23,572 bases of DNA. Origin: JANQLU01 sp964434955. GTDB lineage: Bacteria; Planctomycetota; Planctomycetia; Pirellulales; Pirellulaceae. The stretch's first letter is position 1, and each line of letters begins with the position of its first letter. Where the stretch lies: the NCBI GenBank assembly GCA_964434955.1, contig CAYSXI010000072.1, positions 1 to 23,572 on the forward strand, given 5' to 3'. The notes below the pieces were generated by a model, which saw nothing but the letters and a program-made list of their open reading frames with translations, searched no databases and was not told where the DNA came from. Of the stretch, positions 8,500 to 16,282 are shown one piece after another. The translations under genes and the position numbers were made by a program.

Positions 8500-10956
8500 T
8501 CATTCTCTCGGAGACTTGGGTTTTGTTTGATTCGAATTGCCCGAGCGTACCCGGCGATACAGGAACGAGTCGGAAGTAAGAATTGAAATGACGGCCGCTT
8601 TAAAGCTACCACCATTCTCAAGGTAGGCCCAATCGGCAGCAATCAACGTTTGCGAATCGCTGAGCATTTCATTTCGACCAAGCAGGTAACGGAACAAATG
8701 GCGAATCATGGACTGCCGGGCGCGGTCGGTCTTTGAAATCTGGTGGATCATTTCAATCGCGTTGTTGAAATTGCCGCTGAGTTCTTCGAAATCCAGTCCA
8801 TCAAAACTTCCCTTCGAATCGACTTTCCGTGTCGTGAATTTTCCCTGTTTGACTTGGGCATCCCGATTGATTGCCCGGAAGCCCGTTTTGCCATTCTCAT
8901 CTTCCACCGACCGGTGGCTTTGAGTTATCAGATTATCTTCTTCGTCAAAATAGAAGTGCGAACGGAAACGGCCAAAGTCATCAAAGACCTCGAAGGACTC
9001 CCCGAGCGGGTTGATCTTGTAGTGACACTTCCAGCAACTCTGTTCGCGTACCACTTGCAAGCGTTCACGAAGCGTTTGTTTGGCATTCTCGGGGACCCGC
9101 GCGTCAACGTCCGGGGGGACGTCCGCAATCACACCGGCGAGCAGTTTTTCGTAAACCCAGATTCCGCGATGGACGGGATCGTTGTCATCGTTGGTCGAAT
9201 GGGCGGCGAGCCAGGCGGGATGGGTCAGGATTCCGGCACGTTGGTCGGCGGGGAGTTCAAAGGGTTGAGTTTTTTGCCACTCCCAGGTTCTCAAACTCAA
9301 GTTGTAGGCGAAAGCATATCGTCGGTTTCGCGATTTGACAGGCTTCATTGAGGGGCCCGCCGCGATCAGTTTCTGCAGTCGCTCGCGTTCCTTGCGTGCC
9401 AATGAACTTTCCTCGGACCGGATCTTGGCGATCTCGCGCTCAAGTAGCTTGGCATTGGCTTTGTATTTTGGTTTCTTGCGAACTCCGTTGATTCGTTTCT
9501 GCGTCCGTTCCCGGGCCCAGTTGTCGTCGATTTCCGCCAACGCATCAATGTTCGATTGGTGGCGGCGATCGGCTTCGGTGTTATCGCCGCTGTGAAAAAC
9601 GAATGCGCCACGCGTCGTCAACAGTTTTTCGAAAACATCTTTGTCTTCTCGAAGGATGACTTTGATCAAGTTTTCCAAATCGCCCACGAGTTGCCGCGGG
9701 TCGTGATAAAGCCCATGTTCATTAACACGTTGATTGTCCTTAAAGACATCCATCGCATGGTGGTAGCCAAAGTATTCACGGAAAAACCGCATGATTCTCG
9801 GGGTGGAGCTTCCTCGCCCTGGCGGGAACTTTTCCTCGTTCAGAAGCGACTCCAGCAGTGTGCGAATCTCTTCCTTGGACTCAAGCTTTCCGTCAGTAAG
9901 GGCTTGCCCGATCTTAATGGATGGTGAACGTCCACCCTGAAAAGGGCTTTGGTCATAAAGCGCGTAAGCGAGTGCTTCGGCCAGTTCTCGCCCCCGCAGT
10001 CGTTTTCGACCAAGCGAATCGGCGGGCCCGGTACCCATTTCGAATCGATAAAGAGCTGGAGCGGAAACATAGATCGATTGAAAAACCGTTTGCAGGCTCT
10101 TGAGCGGGTCATTCGTCTTTTCAATGTTCAAGCGAAGCAGGCTTTTGAATCGGTCGATTTCTTTCTCAGATACAGAACGTGCGTAGACACGTTCCATCGT
10201 CGAACGAACAACGCTCACCATGTCCTCGTCGGTGACAGTTTTTGATTCACCAACGAAGGGCACGAACGCGTTCCGTCGCCTCCGCTTTCCAGTTTGTGAT
10301 TGCGCCTCTTTGCGGGCTTGAGTCACCAGGTATTCGAATTCGTTTCGTGAATTCATCAAAATGGTTTCAACCACGCTGGAATCCACGATGCTGACCTCCG
10401 CATAATCGCGGATTCCATTGGGCTTGGTGGAGAAAGTGAATGGGTTCTGTATTCCTTTGACTTTTCCAACTCGTCGACGGCTATCGAAAATGTAGGGACT
10501 AATTCGCCAGATTCGCGAGTAGGTAAAGCCAGGTGTTTTGATTGCGCCACTGAAGAGCAAATCGTGGTCGACATAATTGCCAAACTCGGGAAGCAGCATC
10601 TTCTGCCGATAGGCTTTGCCATGCGGCGAACTCAGGACATGTTTTCGGATGGCCTCGATGGCCCTCACCCGTTCAAGGCGAGTCAATTCCGATTCGTCCC
10701 GAGGCGGCATGAGATCCGCTTCCAATTGCGCTAGCACTTGAATCGCGAATTCCGTTTTTTCAAGATTGTCCAAACTCAAGTCAAAGGAACTCAGATCGAT
10801 ATCGCCTTCGGCGGCTTTTCCCGAATGACAATCCAGGCAGTGAGTTTTCAGGAATGACTTGGAGTCGAAACTTGAGAGATCTTGCGCAATTGCCGAGCTT
10901 TCAAAATGAAAGGCGATGAGCGCAAGGATGAAAAGCAATCGAAATGCTGGAATCAC
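8500..10956 (-). CDS. DUF1592/DUF1588/DUF1585 family di-heme protein (planctomycete cytochrome C)
   Basis: About 818 aa from the GTG at 10956, which places a short N-region directly before the hydrophobic signal segment (cleavage near SSAIA). The frame stays open to a TTG at 11007 (835 aa), so the start is uncertain; no ATG is available. In order: a PSCyt1-type heme site C40-L-D-C-H44, DUF1587-like and DUF1595/DUF1592 regions in the middle, a Lys/Glu-rich probable coiled coil (near KRINGVRKKPKY...ARKERERLQKL), a DUF1588-like segment with a second heme motif C641-W-K-C-H645, and a C-terminal DUF1585-like helical region (HLFRYLLGRNEML). Family members are exported multiheme proteins encoded beside DUF1552; their role is unresolved, probably extracytoplasmic electron transfer. 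It is followed after one base by the DUF1552 gene. Confidence 0.92.
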   Translation of the reverse strand: MIPAFRLLFILALIAFHFESSAIAQDLSSFDSKSFLKTHCLDCHSGKAAEGDIDLSSFDLSLDNLEKTEFAIQVLAQLEADLMPPRDESELTRLERVRAIEAIRKHVLSSPHGKAYRQKMLLPEFGNYVDHDLLFSGAIKTPGFTYSRIWRISPYIFDSRRRVGKVKGIQNPFTFSTKPNGIRDYAEVSIVDSSVVETILMNSRNEFEYLVTQARKEAQSQTGKRRRRNAFVPFVGESKTVTDEDMVSVVRSTMERVYARSVSEKEIDRFKSLLRLNIEKTNDPLKSLQTVFQSIYVSAPALYRFEMGTGPADSLGRKRLRGRELAEALAYALYDQSPFQGGRSPSIKIGQALTDGKLESKEEIRTLLESLLNEEKFPPGRGSSTPRIMRFFREYFGYHHAMDVFKDNQRVNEHGLYHDPRQLVGDLENLIKVILREDKDVFEKLLTTRGAFVFHSGDNTEADRRHQSNIDALAEIDDNWARERTQKRINGVRKKPKYKANAKLLEREIAKIRSEESSLARKERERLQKLIAAGPSMKPVKSRNRRYAFAYNLSLRTWEWQKTQPFELPADQRAGILTHPAWLAAHSTNDDNDPVHRGIWVYEKLLAGVIADVPPDVDARVPENAKQTLRERLQVVREQSCWKCHYKINPLGESFEVFDDFGRFRSHFYFDEEDNLITQSHRSVEDENGKTGFRAINRDAQVKQGKFTTRKVDSKGSFDGLDFEELSGNFNNAIEMIHQISKTDRARQSMIRHLFRYLLGRNEMLSDSQTLIAADWAYLENGGSFKAAVISILTSDSFLYRRVRSGNSNQTKPKSPRE

Positions 10957-11056
10957 GGTCAATCGACTCGGGCAAAAAGGGTGGAAACGCGGGGAACGTT
11001 CAAACAATGCGCTGAATGTCCATTTTATTTGGAATCCAACCCCGATGGCCTGCCCG

Positions 11057-11079
11057 CGAGAATCTCTGAGAGATTCTCG
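11057..11079 (-). other. Intergenic stem-loop between sulfatase and DUF1592 genes
   Basis: CGAGAATCTC (11057-11066) and GAGATTCTCG (11070-11079) form a perfect 10-bp inverted repeat with a 3-nt loop. It starts 9 bases past the sulfatase stop on the minus strand. No T tract follows on either strand, so it is not a canonical terminator; RNA processing, attenuation or protection of a 3' end are possible (inference). Confidence 0.6.
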
Positions 11080-11088
11080 TCAGCTGAT

Positions 11089-12576
11089 CTACTTGTTGAA
11101 TGACTTTTTGAGGAATTCAGCGTAGTTTTCCCCCAGGTCTAGCGGATCATCAAATTGTTTTTGAAGCTCCAGAAGTTTGCCGAAGAGTTTTTCGATTTGT
11201 TTGCGGTTTGCCGGGTCCTCGGAGAGATCTTTCATCTCCATAGGATCTTCTGCGATATGGTAAAGACGGACCCGATTGGCTTTCGGGTAAACGATTAGCT
11301 TCCAGCCGTTGTCTCGCACCATACGTTGGTGGCCTTCCAGGTAAGCACCATAGACTGCGTCGTAATGACTCTTTGACTGGCTTCCATTCAGCAGGGGCAT
11401 CAAGCTGTTGAACTCAACGTAGTCCGGCTTTTTTCGGCCAGCAATTTCCAGGGTCGTCGGCATGACGTCCTGAAGGTAAACGTCGCTATTGAGCTTGTGA
11501 TTTTTCTTGATGTTGGGTCCGACAACGATCAGTGGAACACGAACGCTATGGTCATACATGTTTTGTTTGCCAAGCAAACCATGATGCCCACAAGCCAAGC
11601 CATGATCCGACGTGAAAATGATGTAGGTGTTGTCCTTCTTTCCTGTGGCCTCGAGTGCTTTCAGGATTCGCCCAATTTGTTCGTCCATGTGCGTGATGAT
11701 TGCGAAGTATTCCTGCCGATTCACGCGAACGGAGAATTCGGAGCGTGGGAAAGGCGCGAGTCGTTCGTCCCGCAAGTTTTTGCCACAGCCGATTTTGTCC
11801 GCAAAGGGATAAAGTTTTTGAAAGTCGGTTGGGACTTTGACTTTCTCTTGCGGGTACATGTCAACATATTTTTTGGGTGACTGTCGCGGATCGTGAGGGG
11901 CGTTGAAGGCCAGGTACATGAAAAATGGATCGTCTGATTTGCCAGCGCGTTGCAAAAACTCGGTGGCGTCATCCGCAACGACTTCGCTCCAATGTTTTCC
12001 ACCCTTCCAAAACCCCTGGAACTTCTTGTCGTAGGGTGACCAGGGATCCGGTTCGCCTTCGACCGGACGGTCATAACCTTGCTTGGTTTGGTTGGGCATT
12101 CCCGGTCGAATGTGAACGGTGTTCTGGAAAACTTTGTCGGCACCGGTTTTCACATGCCACTTGCCGGTCATGTAGGTTGAATAGCCGGCCTTTTGCATTT
12201 GTTGGGACCAGAACTCCCCCCGCTCAGCGGCCTGGTTGATCGGGAACGCGGCATTCTTGTCCCCGCCGGGTCGCTGAATCAGTTTGCGGGCTCGCCAAAC
12301 GGTTCGTCCTGTGTTCAGCATGGTTCGCGATGCGACACAAACGGCTCCGCCCCAAGCTCCCATGTTATAGGCATGCGTAAATGAAGTTCCCTGCCTGGCC
12401 AGTAAATCGAGATTGGGTGTTTTCGCTTCCGTTCCCCAAAGAGCCTGCACCATTTCGAAACTCTGGTCGTCCGAATAGATAAAAACAATATTGGGTTTCG
12501 ATTCGTCGGCAGAAGCAACCTTGGTCGCAACAAGAATCAGGGCGAAGGCAATCAAGCCAAGTGTTTTGAATTTCAT
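11089..12576 (-). CDS. Secreted formylglycine-type sulfatase (S1 family)
   Basis: 495 aa from ATG 12576; a GTG two codons earlier (12582) is the alternative. The signal peptide runs through residue 24 (cleavage near KVASA). The sulfatase fold is shown by NIVFIYSDDQ (metal ligands D36, D37), the formylglycine signature C80-V-A-S-R84 (C-x-A-x-R variant of the usual CxPSR), TGKWHVK, FNAPHDPR, and FTSDHG...HGLLGKQNMYDHSVRVP. The C-terminal AEDPMEMKDLSEDP segment is typical of S1 sulfatases. It would hydrolyse a sulfate ester on a polysaccharide or similar substrate; which one cannot be read from sequence. The Cys needs conversion to formylglycine, and no maturase is in the window. It heads the minus-strand cluster and is divergent from the selenoprotein operon. 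Confidence 0.93.
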   Translation of the reverse strand: MKFKTLGLIAFALILVATKVASADESKPNIVFIYSDDQSFEMVQALWGTEAKTPNLDLLARQGTSFTHAYNMGAWGGAVCVASRTMLNTGRTVWRARKLIQRPGGDKNAAFPINQAAERGEFWSQQMQKAGYSTYMTGKWHVKTGADKVFQNTVHIRPGMPNQTKQGYDRPVEGEPDPWSPYDKKFQGFWKGGKHWSEVVADDATEFLQRAGKSDDPFFMYLAFNAPHDPRQSPKKYVDMYPQEKVKVPTDFQKLYPFADKIGCGKNLRDERLAPFPRSEFSVRVNRQEYFAIITHMDEQIGRILKALEATGKKDNTYIIFTSDHGLACGHHGLLGKQNMYDHSVRVPLIVVGPNIKKNHKLNSDVYLQDVMPTTLEIAGRKKPDYVEFNSLMPLLNGSQSKSHYDAVYGAYLEGHQRMVRDNGWKLIVYPKANRVRLYHIAEDPMEMKDLSEDPANRKQIEKLFGKLLELQKQFDDPLDLGENYAEFLKKSFNK

Positions 12577-12652
12577 GGTCACCGCGTCGCAGGTAGGTTA
12601 AGTTTCGAAGCTATTCTAACCAAAAAATTAATGCAGGAAGGTGTCGCGGTTG

Positions 12653-12681
12653 CTTTATCGAAATCATTGGGATCGATAAAG
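12653..12681. promoter_or_regulatory. Inverted repeat in the divergent promoter region (possible operator)
   Basis: CTTTATCGA (12653-12661) and TCGATAAAG (12673-12681) are perfect 9-bp arms separated by 11 bases, in the 131-bp region between the divergent sulfatase and 96-aa genes, 26 bp before the ATG at 12708. A regulator site or an mRNA hairpin are both possible. The right arm overlaps a GTG (12681) that could extend the downstream frame, which supports the ATG at 12708 as the start. Confidence 0.5.
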
Positions 12682-12707
12682 TGATAGAAACTTTTCATTG
12701 GAAAACC

Positions 12708-12998
12708 ATGTCACTCGATTATTTAAAGCAAGCGGTTGCGGAAAACGACCGGGAAAAGTTGGTTCGTTATGTCCATCTTCATTTCGGCGACGGTGACGAC
12801 AAAGTCGGCGCGCGGGAAATCGAGAAAGGGTGGGTGGAAGCGCTAAAGCTCATGTTGGACCTGCCGGAAACGAATCGCAAGTTCATTTTTGACACATTGA
12901 AAAGCGAATCACCGCAAACCCTGGCCCACCTTTATTTTCACTTGCATTTTTACTTTGTTCAGAAGTCGGGAGACTGGATTCATGATGGAAACCTCTAA
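12708..12998 (+). CDS. Small protein of unknown function, first gene of the selenoprotein operon
   Basis: 96 aa, from ATG 12708 (M-S-L-D-Y-L); the frame is open to a GTG at 12681, but that lies within the inverted repeat. I do not recognise a family. It has no signal peptide or membrane segment, is acidic at its N-terminal half (FGDGDDKVGAREIEKGW), and looks mainly helical, with two similar His motifs, HLHFGD near residue 32 and FHLHFYF near residue 80. The 3' end overlaps the selenoprotein gene by 17 bases (12982-12998), so the two are very likely co-translated. A role as a partner or accessory of the PrdB/GrdB-like protein is an inference from position alone. Confidence 0.72.
   Translation: MSLDYLKQAVAENDREKLVRYVHLHFGDGDDKVGAREIEKGWVEALKLMLDLPETNRKFIFDTLKSESPQTLAHLYFHLHFYFVQKSGDWIHDGNL
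12968..12972 (+). promoter_or_regulatory. Ribosome binding site of the selenoprotein gene
   Basis: GGGAG lies 9 bases before the ATG at 12982, inside the end of the upstream 96-aa gene. Clear Shine-Dalgarno sites are few in this window, so this supports 12982 (or the adjacent ATG at 12985) over the TTG at 12955 as the start. Confidence 0.55.
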
Positions 12999-13803
12999 CC
13001 CCGGGAACGAGGGAAGCGCGGAAAAGCAACTAAGGCCCGGGCTGTGGCAAACGGTTAACGAACGTTATCCGGGATCGATGATTACCAACACAGATCACGT
13101 TCCCTTGGCGAAACTGTCAAAGCCGGTCGATGAGGCAAGGTTTTGTTTCGTAAGTACTTCGGGAGTCCAAACGCGTGACAGCATGCCGTTTGATACGGTT
13201 CACCCGGTTGGTGATTACACCTTTCGGCGCGTGCCATCGAACTCTCATGTTTCGGACTTGACGATACATCAATTGAAGTATCCGACGTTTGGAGCGAACG
13301 AGGATCTGAACGTGATCTTCCCAATTGAGCGGCTTCGCCAGTTGGTTGATGAAAAATTAATTGGTGGATTAACGCAAAATTTTTACACCTTTATCGGATA
13401 CAACATGGATCCTTCGCGTTTGGAAACAACGCTCGCCGAGGATCTGGCTGATGCGATCGCCGAGGAACAGCCGGATGGCGTCATCGCGGCGCCTGCCTGA
13501 CCGATTTGTCATCAATCGATCGCGCTGGTTCAGCGCGCTATAGAACGTCGAGGCATTCCCACTGTTTCACCAAGCGTGGCGTTGGACGTCACGGAACATG
13601 CCAAGCCACCGAGGGCAATGTTTCTCCCTTTCATGATGGGGCATCATTTTGGTGTGCCGCATCATGTTGAATTGCAAAAGCGCGTACTGGTTGAGTTGCT
13701 GGAGCATTTGGTCAACGCCGCGTCGAGTGGCGAGGTAAAACGATTCGAATACACCTGGGCCCAGGCTCGAAAAGAAGGAAAGGCTTTGGCGAACCCCAGC
13801 TAG
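12982..13803 (+). CDS. Probable selenoprotein, glycine/sarcosine/betaine/proline reductase selenoprotein B family (PrdB/GrdB-like, UxxC), TGA read as Sec173
   Basis: Read through the TGA at 13498-13500, this frame gives 273 aa ending at TAG 13801-13803. The part before the TGA has family-type blocks: CFVSTSGVQTRD, PFDTVHPVGDYTFR, DLNVIFPIERLRQL and FIGYNMDP. Immediately after DGVIAAPA comes the TGA, then P-I-C-H-Q, followed by RRGIPTVSPS and PPRAMFLPFMMGHHFGVP, which are also family-like. Relatives (PF07355) have Sec or Cys in U/C-P-x-C-H-Q at this point, so the redox pair would be Sec173-Cys176. Total length and Sec position resemble PrdB of D-proline reductase, which cleaves its substrate reductively using selenol chemistry; the substrate here is unknown, and many short homologues are probably general oxidoreductases. 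No signal peptide, so cytoplasmic. Start chosen by the GGGAG site and overlap with the 96-aa gene. Alternative: a true stop and a broken gene. A stop-based caller would report only 12982-13500 plus a fragment near 13576-13803. Confidence 0.85.
13498..13500 (+). other. In-frame TGA, predicted selenocysteine codon
   Basis: The TGA sits at the expected redox-active position of the PrdB/GrdB-like protein, three residues before a Cys (U-P-I-C). The frame continues without another stop for 100 codons of family-like sequence, and a SECIS-like hairpin follows 20 nt downstream. Confidence 0.8.
13521..13537 (+). promoter_or_regulatory. Putative bacterial SECIS hairpin
   Basis: CGCGCTG (13521-13527), loop GTT (13528-13530), CAGCGCG (13531-13537): a perfect 7-bp stem, or 6 bp with a five-base GGTTC loop. 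The stem begins 20 nt, and the loop 27 nt, after the TGA. Bacterial SECIS elements lie inside the coding region just past the UGA and typically have a G at the start of a small apical loop where SelB binds; both conditions are met. No folding energy was computed. Confidence 0.72.
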
Positions 13804-13821
13804 GCCGCAACGTGAACAGGA

Positions 13822-13839
13822 TTGGAAGTTAACTTCCAA
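13822..13839. promoter_or_regulatory. 18-bp perfect palindrome, possible operator
   Basis: TTGGAAGTTAACTTCCAA is fully self-complementary. It begins 18 bases after the selenoprotein stop and lies 78 bases before the ATG of the esterase gene at 13918. No T run follows on either strand, so it is more like a dimeric regulator site than a terminator, and would be placed to control the gene cluster starting at 13918. Confidence 0.5.
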
Positions 13840-13917
13840 AAAGAATCTGCTTGATACCCTTTGATTCAACGCTGGTTACAATGGGCGGCGATTCGTCCAC
13901 CTGTTGCGAGAACCAAA

Positions 13918-16227
13918 ATGATTCGAGTCGGCCTTGTGAAGATATCGGCGTTGCAGTTTTTCCTTTTTTTCCTGGTTCTATTTCAAACTTCCGTGGTCGT
14001 TGGACAGCTTAAGTTGCCCAGGGTTTTTTCGGACAACATGGTGATTCAGCAAGAGTTGCCCATTGTCGTTTGGGGGTGGGCGAAACCCGAGCAAGAGGTC
14101 GCCGTAAGTTTTGTGAATCGAAACGCCAGAACCAAGGCCGACAAAAACGGCAAATGGAAGGTAACCCTGGAGCCGCTCAAAGCAGACGGCAAGCAGCACA
14201 CTTTTACAGTCGAATCGGATGGTAAGAACATTCGGCTCCAAAACGTGGTGCTTGGCGAAGTCTGGCTCTGTGCGGGACAGTCCAATATGAACCGGGGAAC
14301 CGATATCCGAAAAGAAAATCGATCGGATATTCGACTGATGTGGATCGATGGAAGTACGACGCCCAAAAAGGATGACCTTGGCGAAAAGGTTGCGGGCTGG
14401 GTGCCATGCACGCCGGAAGGATTGGCGTCGGCAAAACCGGCGGTCATCCGAAATCGGGAACAGCCGCGAACCCAGTTTGCGGAAGTCGGTTATGTTTTTG
14501 GCCGCAAAATTCACGAGGAACTCGACGTTCCGGTTGGCTTGATCAAAGCCGCGTTTGGCGGTTCACAAGTTGAAGCCTGGACACCCAAGGTCGGGATCGA
14601 GGACGAGCTCCCGTTTGACAAAAAAGTCGAACGGTCCTACGTCGGTCATACTCCCGGGCTTCTCTATCAGTCGATGATCCATGGCATGGTGCCTTTTTCG
14701 ATTCGCGGCGTCGTTTGGTATCAGGGTGAAAACAATGGCCGCGACCGCCAGTATCATCTCCACATGAAGGCGTGGATCGAAAGTTGGCGCGAACTCTGGG
14801 GGCGAGAGGACTTGCCGTTTTATTTTGTGCAAATCGCTCCCACCAGTTACGCCGGCGGAAACATGCAGCAACTTTGGGAGGCCCAGACGTGGGTCATGAA
14901 CCACGTGCCCAATACGGGAATGGCTGTCAGCAACGATATTTACTTGCACGGCAAGTTGAAGCCAGAAGAAGTGATCAGTGAACAGGGAAAGTTAACTCGC
15001 TCACCGAGCAATCCGCATCCACCGAACAAGCACATTGTCGGAGAACGTGCTGCAAACATTGCTTTGGTCAAGACCTATGGAATACCGGAACGAGTTCTTT
15101 TTGGGCCGATGCTAGATTCGTACAGGATGGATGGAGACAAGATTCACATCCGTTTCAAACATGTTGGGGACGGTTTGAAGACCCGAGATGGAAAGGAGCC
15201 GAATTGGTTCTATGTTTCACCCGAGTTGCCTGCCAAAGAGAAGATATTCAATCTCGATCATCGATATCGACGACTGCAAAAGTACTTGCAACCCGCGCGG
15301 GCGGAGATCACGGGTAAGGACACCGTGACCATTCATGTCCCGAAGGAAGTGAAAGACCCCAAGGTTGTTCTGTTTGCCTGGGACTGCATTGCAATCCATA
15401 ACCTGACCAATAGCGCGGGACTGCCTGGCGTCAGCTTCCGAATCGAGCTGGATCCGGAAGTCGCAAAGAAGCTGGAGTTGAAGTCAGCGTTTGGTTCGCG
15501 CCGTGATTTCCAAGTCGACGGCAGGAACGCTTTCGTGATCATGCCGACGGCATCCAATCGAAACCAATCGATTCCCTGGGTCTGGTACGCCCCGACGTTT
15601 CATAAAAAACTCCCGCAGCAGGCCGAGGATTGGATGTTTGACCGGTATCTCAAGGCGGGCATCGCCATTGCCGGGATTGATGTCGGTGAGTCCTACGGAA
15701 GTCCCAAAGGCACGAAAGCCTATCAGGCGCTTTATCGAGAATTGGTCGAAAAGCATCGCTTTGGCAAAAGGCCCGTGTTGTTGGCTCGAAGTCGAGGCGG
15801 TTTGATGCTTTATAGTTGGGCCATTGAGAACCCAGATTGCGTTGGTGGCATCGCAGGGATCTACCCGGTTTGCAATCTAAAAAGTTACCCGGGTTTGAAA
15901 AACGCGGCTTCGGCTTTTGAACTTTCCGAAGAACAACTTGGCGAGCGAATTTCTGAATTCAATCCAATTGACCGATTGGAATCTTTGGCGAAAGCAAGGG
16001 TACCATTGCACCATATCCATGGCGACAGTGATCGAGTGGTTCCACTTGAGGCGAATTCAGCCATGCTTGCCGAGCGGTACCGTAAACTGGGCGGGTCCGT
16101 TTACGTGGAGATCGTGAAAGGCAAAGGCCATGATATGTGGCCCGGATGGTTTCAGTCGAAACCACTTGCGGATTTTGTGATTCGAAACGCGCTCAAAGCA
16201 AACCGCCCGGAAAACAACAACAAATAA
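13918..16227 (+). CDS. Sialate O-acetylesterase-like / alpha-beta hydrolase fusion, secreted
   Basis: 769 aa from ATG 13918, which starts directly before a strongly hydrophobic signal peptide (cleavage near SVVVG, about residue 31); the frame also opens at TTG 13861 but without merit. Residues about 32-510 are a sialate O-acetylesterase (SGNH-type): LPRVFSDNMVIQQ beta domain, WLCAGQSNM with nucleophile S122, KAAFGGSQVEAW, GVVWYQGENN, then VGERAANIAL. Such enzymes remove acetyl groups from sugars. Residues about 535-760 form a second hydrolase, prolyl-oligopeptidase/PHB-depolymerase-like: ARSRGG with nucleophile S625, HGDSDRVVP (D705, or D703) and GHDM (H738) make a complete triad. The fusion suggests two ester cleavages on one decorated polymer. 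First of three genes in the same direction; the next begins 55 bases later. Natural substrate unknown. Confidence 0.92.
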   Translation: MIRVGLVKISALQFFLFFLVLFQTSVVVGQLKLPRVFSDNMVIQQELPIVVWGWAKPEQEVAVSFVNRNARTKADKNGKWKVTLEPLKADGKQHTFTVESDGKNIRLQNVVLGEVWLCAGQSNMNRGTDIRKENRSDIRLMWIDGSTTPKKDDLGEKVAGWVPCTPEGLASAKPAVIRNREQPRTQFAEVGYVFGRKIHEELDVPVGLIKAAFGGSQVEAWTPKVGIEDELPFDKKVERSYVGHTPGLLYQSMIHGMVPFSIRGVVWYQGENNGRDRQYHLHMKAWIESWRELWGREDLPFYFVQIAPTSYAGGNMQQLWEAQTWVMNHVPNTGMAVSNDIYLHGKLKPEEVISEQGKLTRSPSNPHPPNKHIVGERAANIALVKTYGIPERVLFGPMLDSYRMDGDKIHIRFKHVGDGLKTRDGKEPNWFYVSPELPAKEKIFNLDHRYRRLQKYLQPARAEITGKDTVTIHVPKEVKDPKVVLFAWDCIAIHNLTNSAGLPGVSFRIELDPEVAKKLELKSAFGSRRDFQVDGRNAFVIMPTASNRNQSIPWVWYAPTFHKKLPQQAEDWMFDRYLKAGIAIAGIDVGESYGSPKGTKAYQALYRELVEKHRFGKRPVLLARSRGGLMLYSWAIENPDCVGGIAGIYPVCNLKSYPGLKNAASAFELSEEQLGERISEFNPIDRLESLAKARVPLHHIHGDSDRVVPLEANSAMLAERYRKLGGSVYVEIVKGKGHDMWPGWFQSKPLADFVIRNALKANRPENNNK

Positions 16228-16282
16228 CCTTCCGATCAAGATTGAATTTTTTCCGTAACAATTCCAGCAACCAGGAAATCGT

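Noticed and set aside
11000..11023. Seven-codon mini-ORF (ATG to TGA, minus strand) just before the DUF1592 gene, as a leader peptide
   Set aside because: No ribosome site and nothing beyond chance length supports it.
11497..12239. Open frames opposite the first sulfatase gene
   Set aside because: They are mirror frames of a well-supported gene, with no motifs of their own.
12982..13500. TGA as a genuine stop in a decayed gene
   Set aside because: Not excluded, but less likely: no frameshift or second stop occurs in the 100 codons downstream, the TGA is at the exact redox site, and a SECIS-like hairpin follows.
13576..13803. Independent 75-aa gene after the TGA
   Set aside because: It is in the same frame as the upstream ORF and continues the family sequence; there is no ATG or GTG with a ribosome site that would explain a separate protein. 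It is the C-terminal part of the selenoprotein candidate.
13822..13839. Terminator at the 18-bp palindrome
   Set aside because: There is no loop and no T run on either strand.
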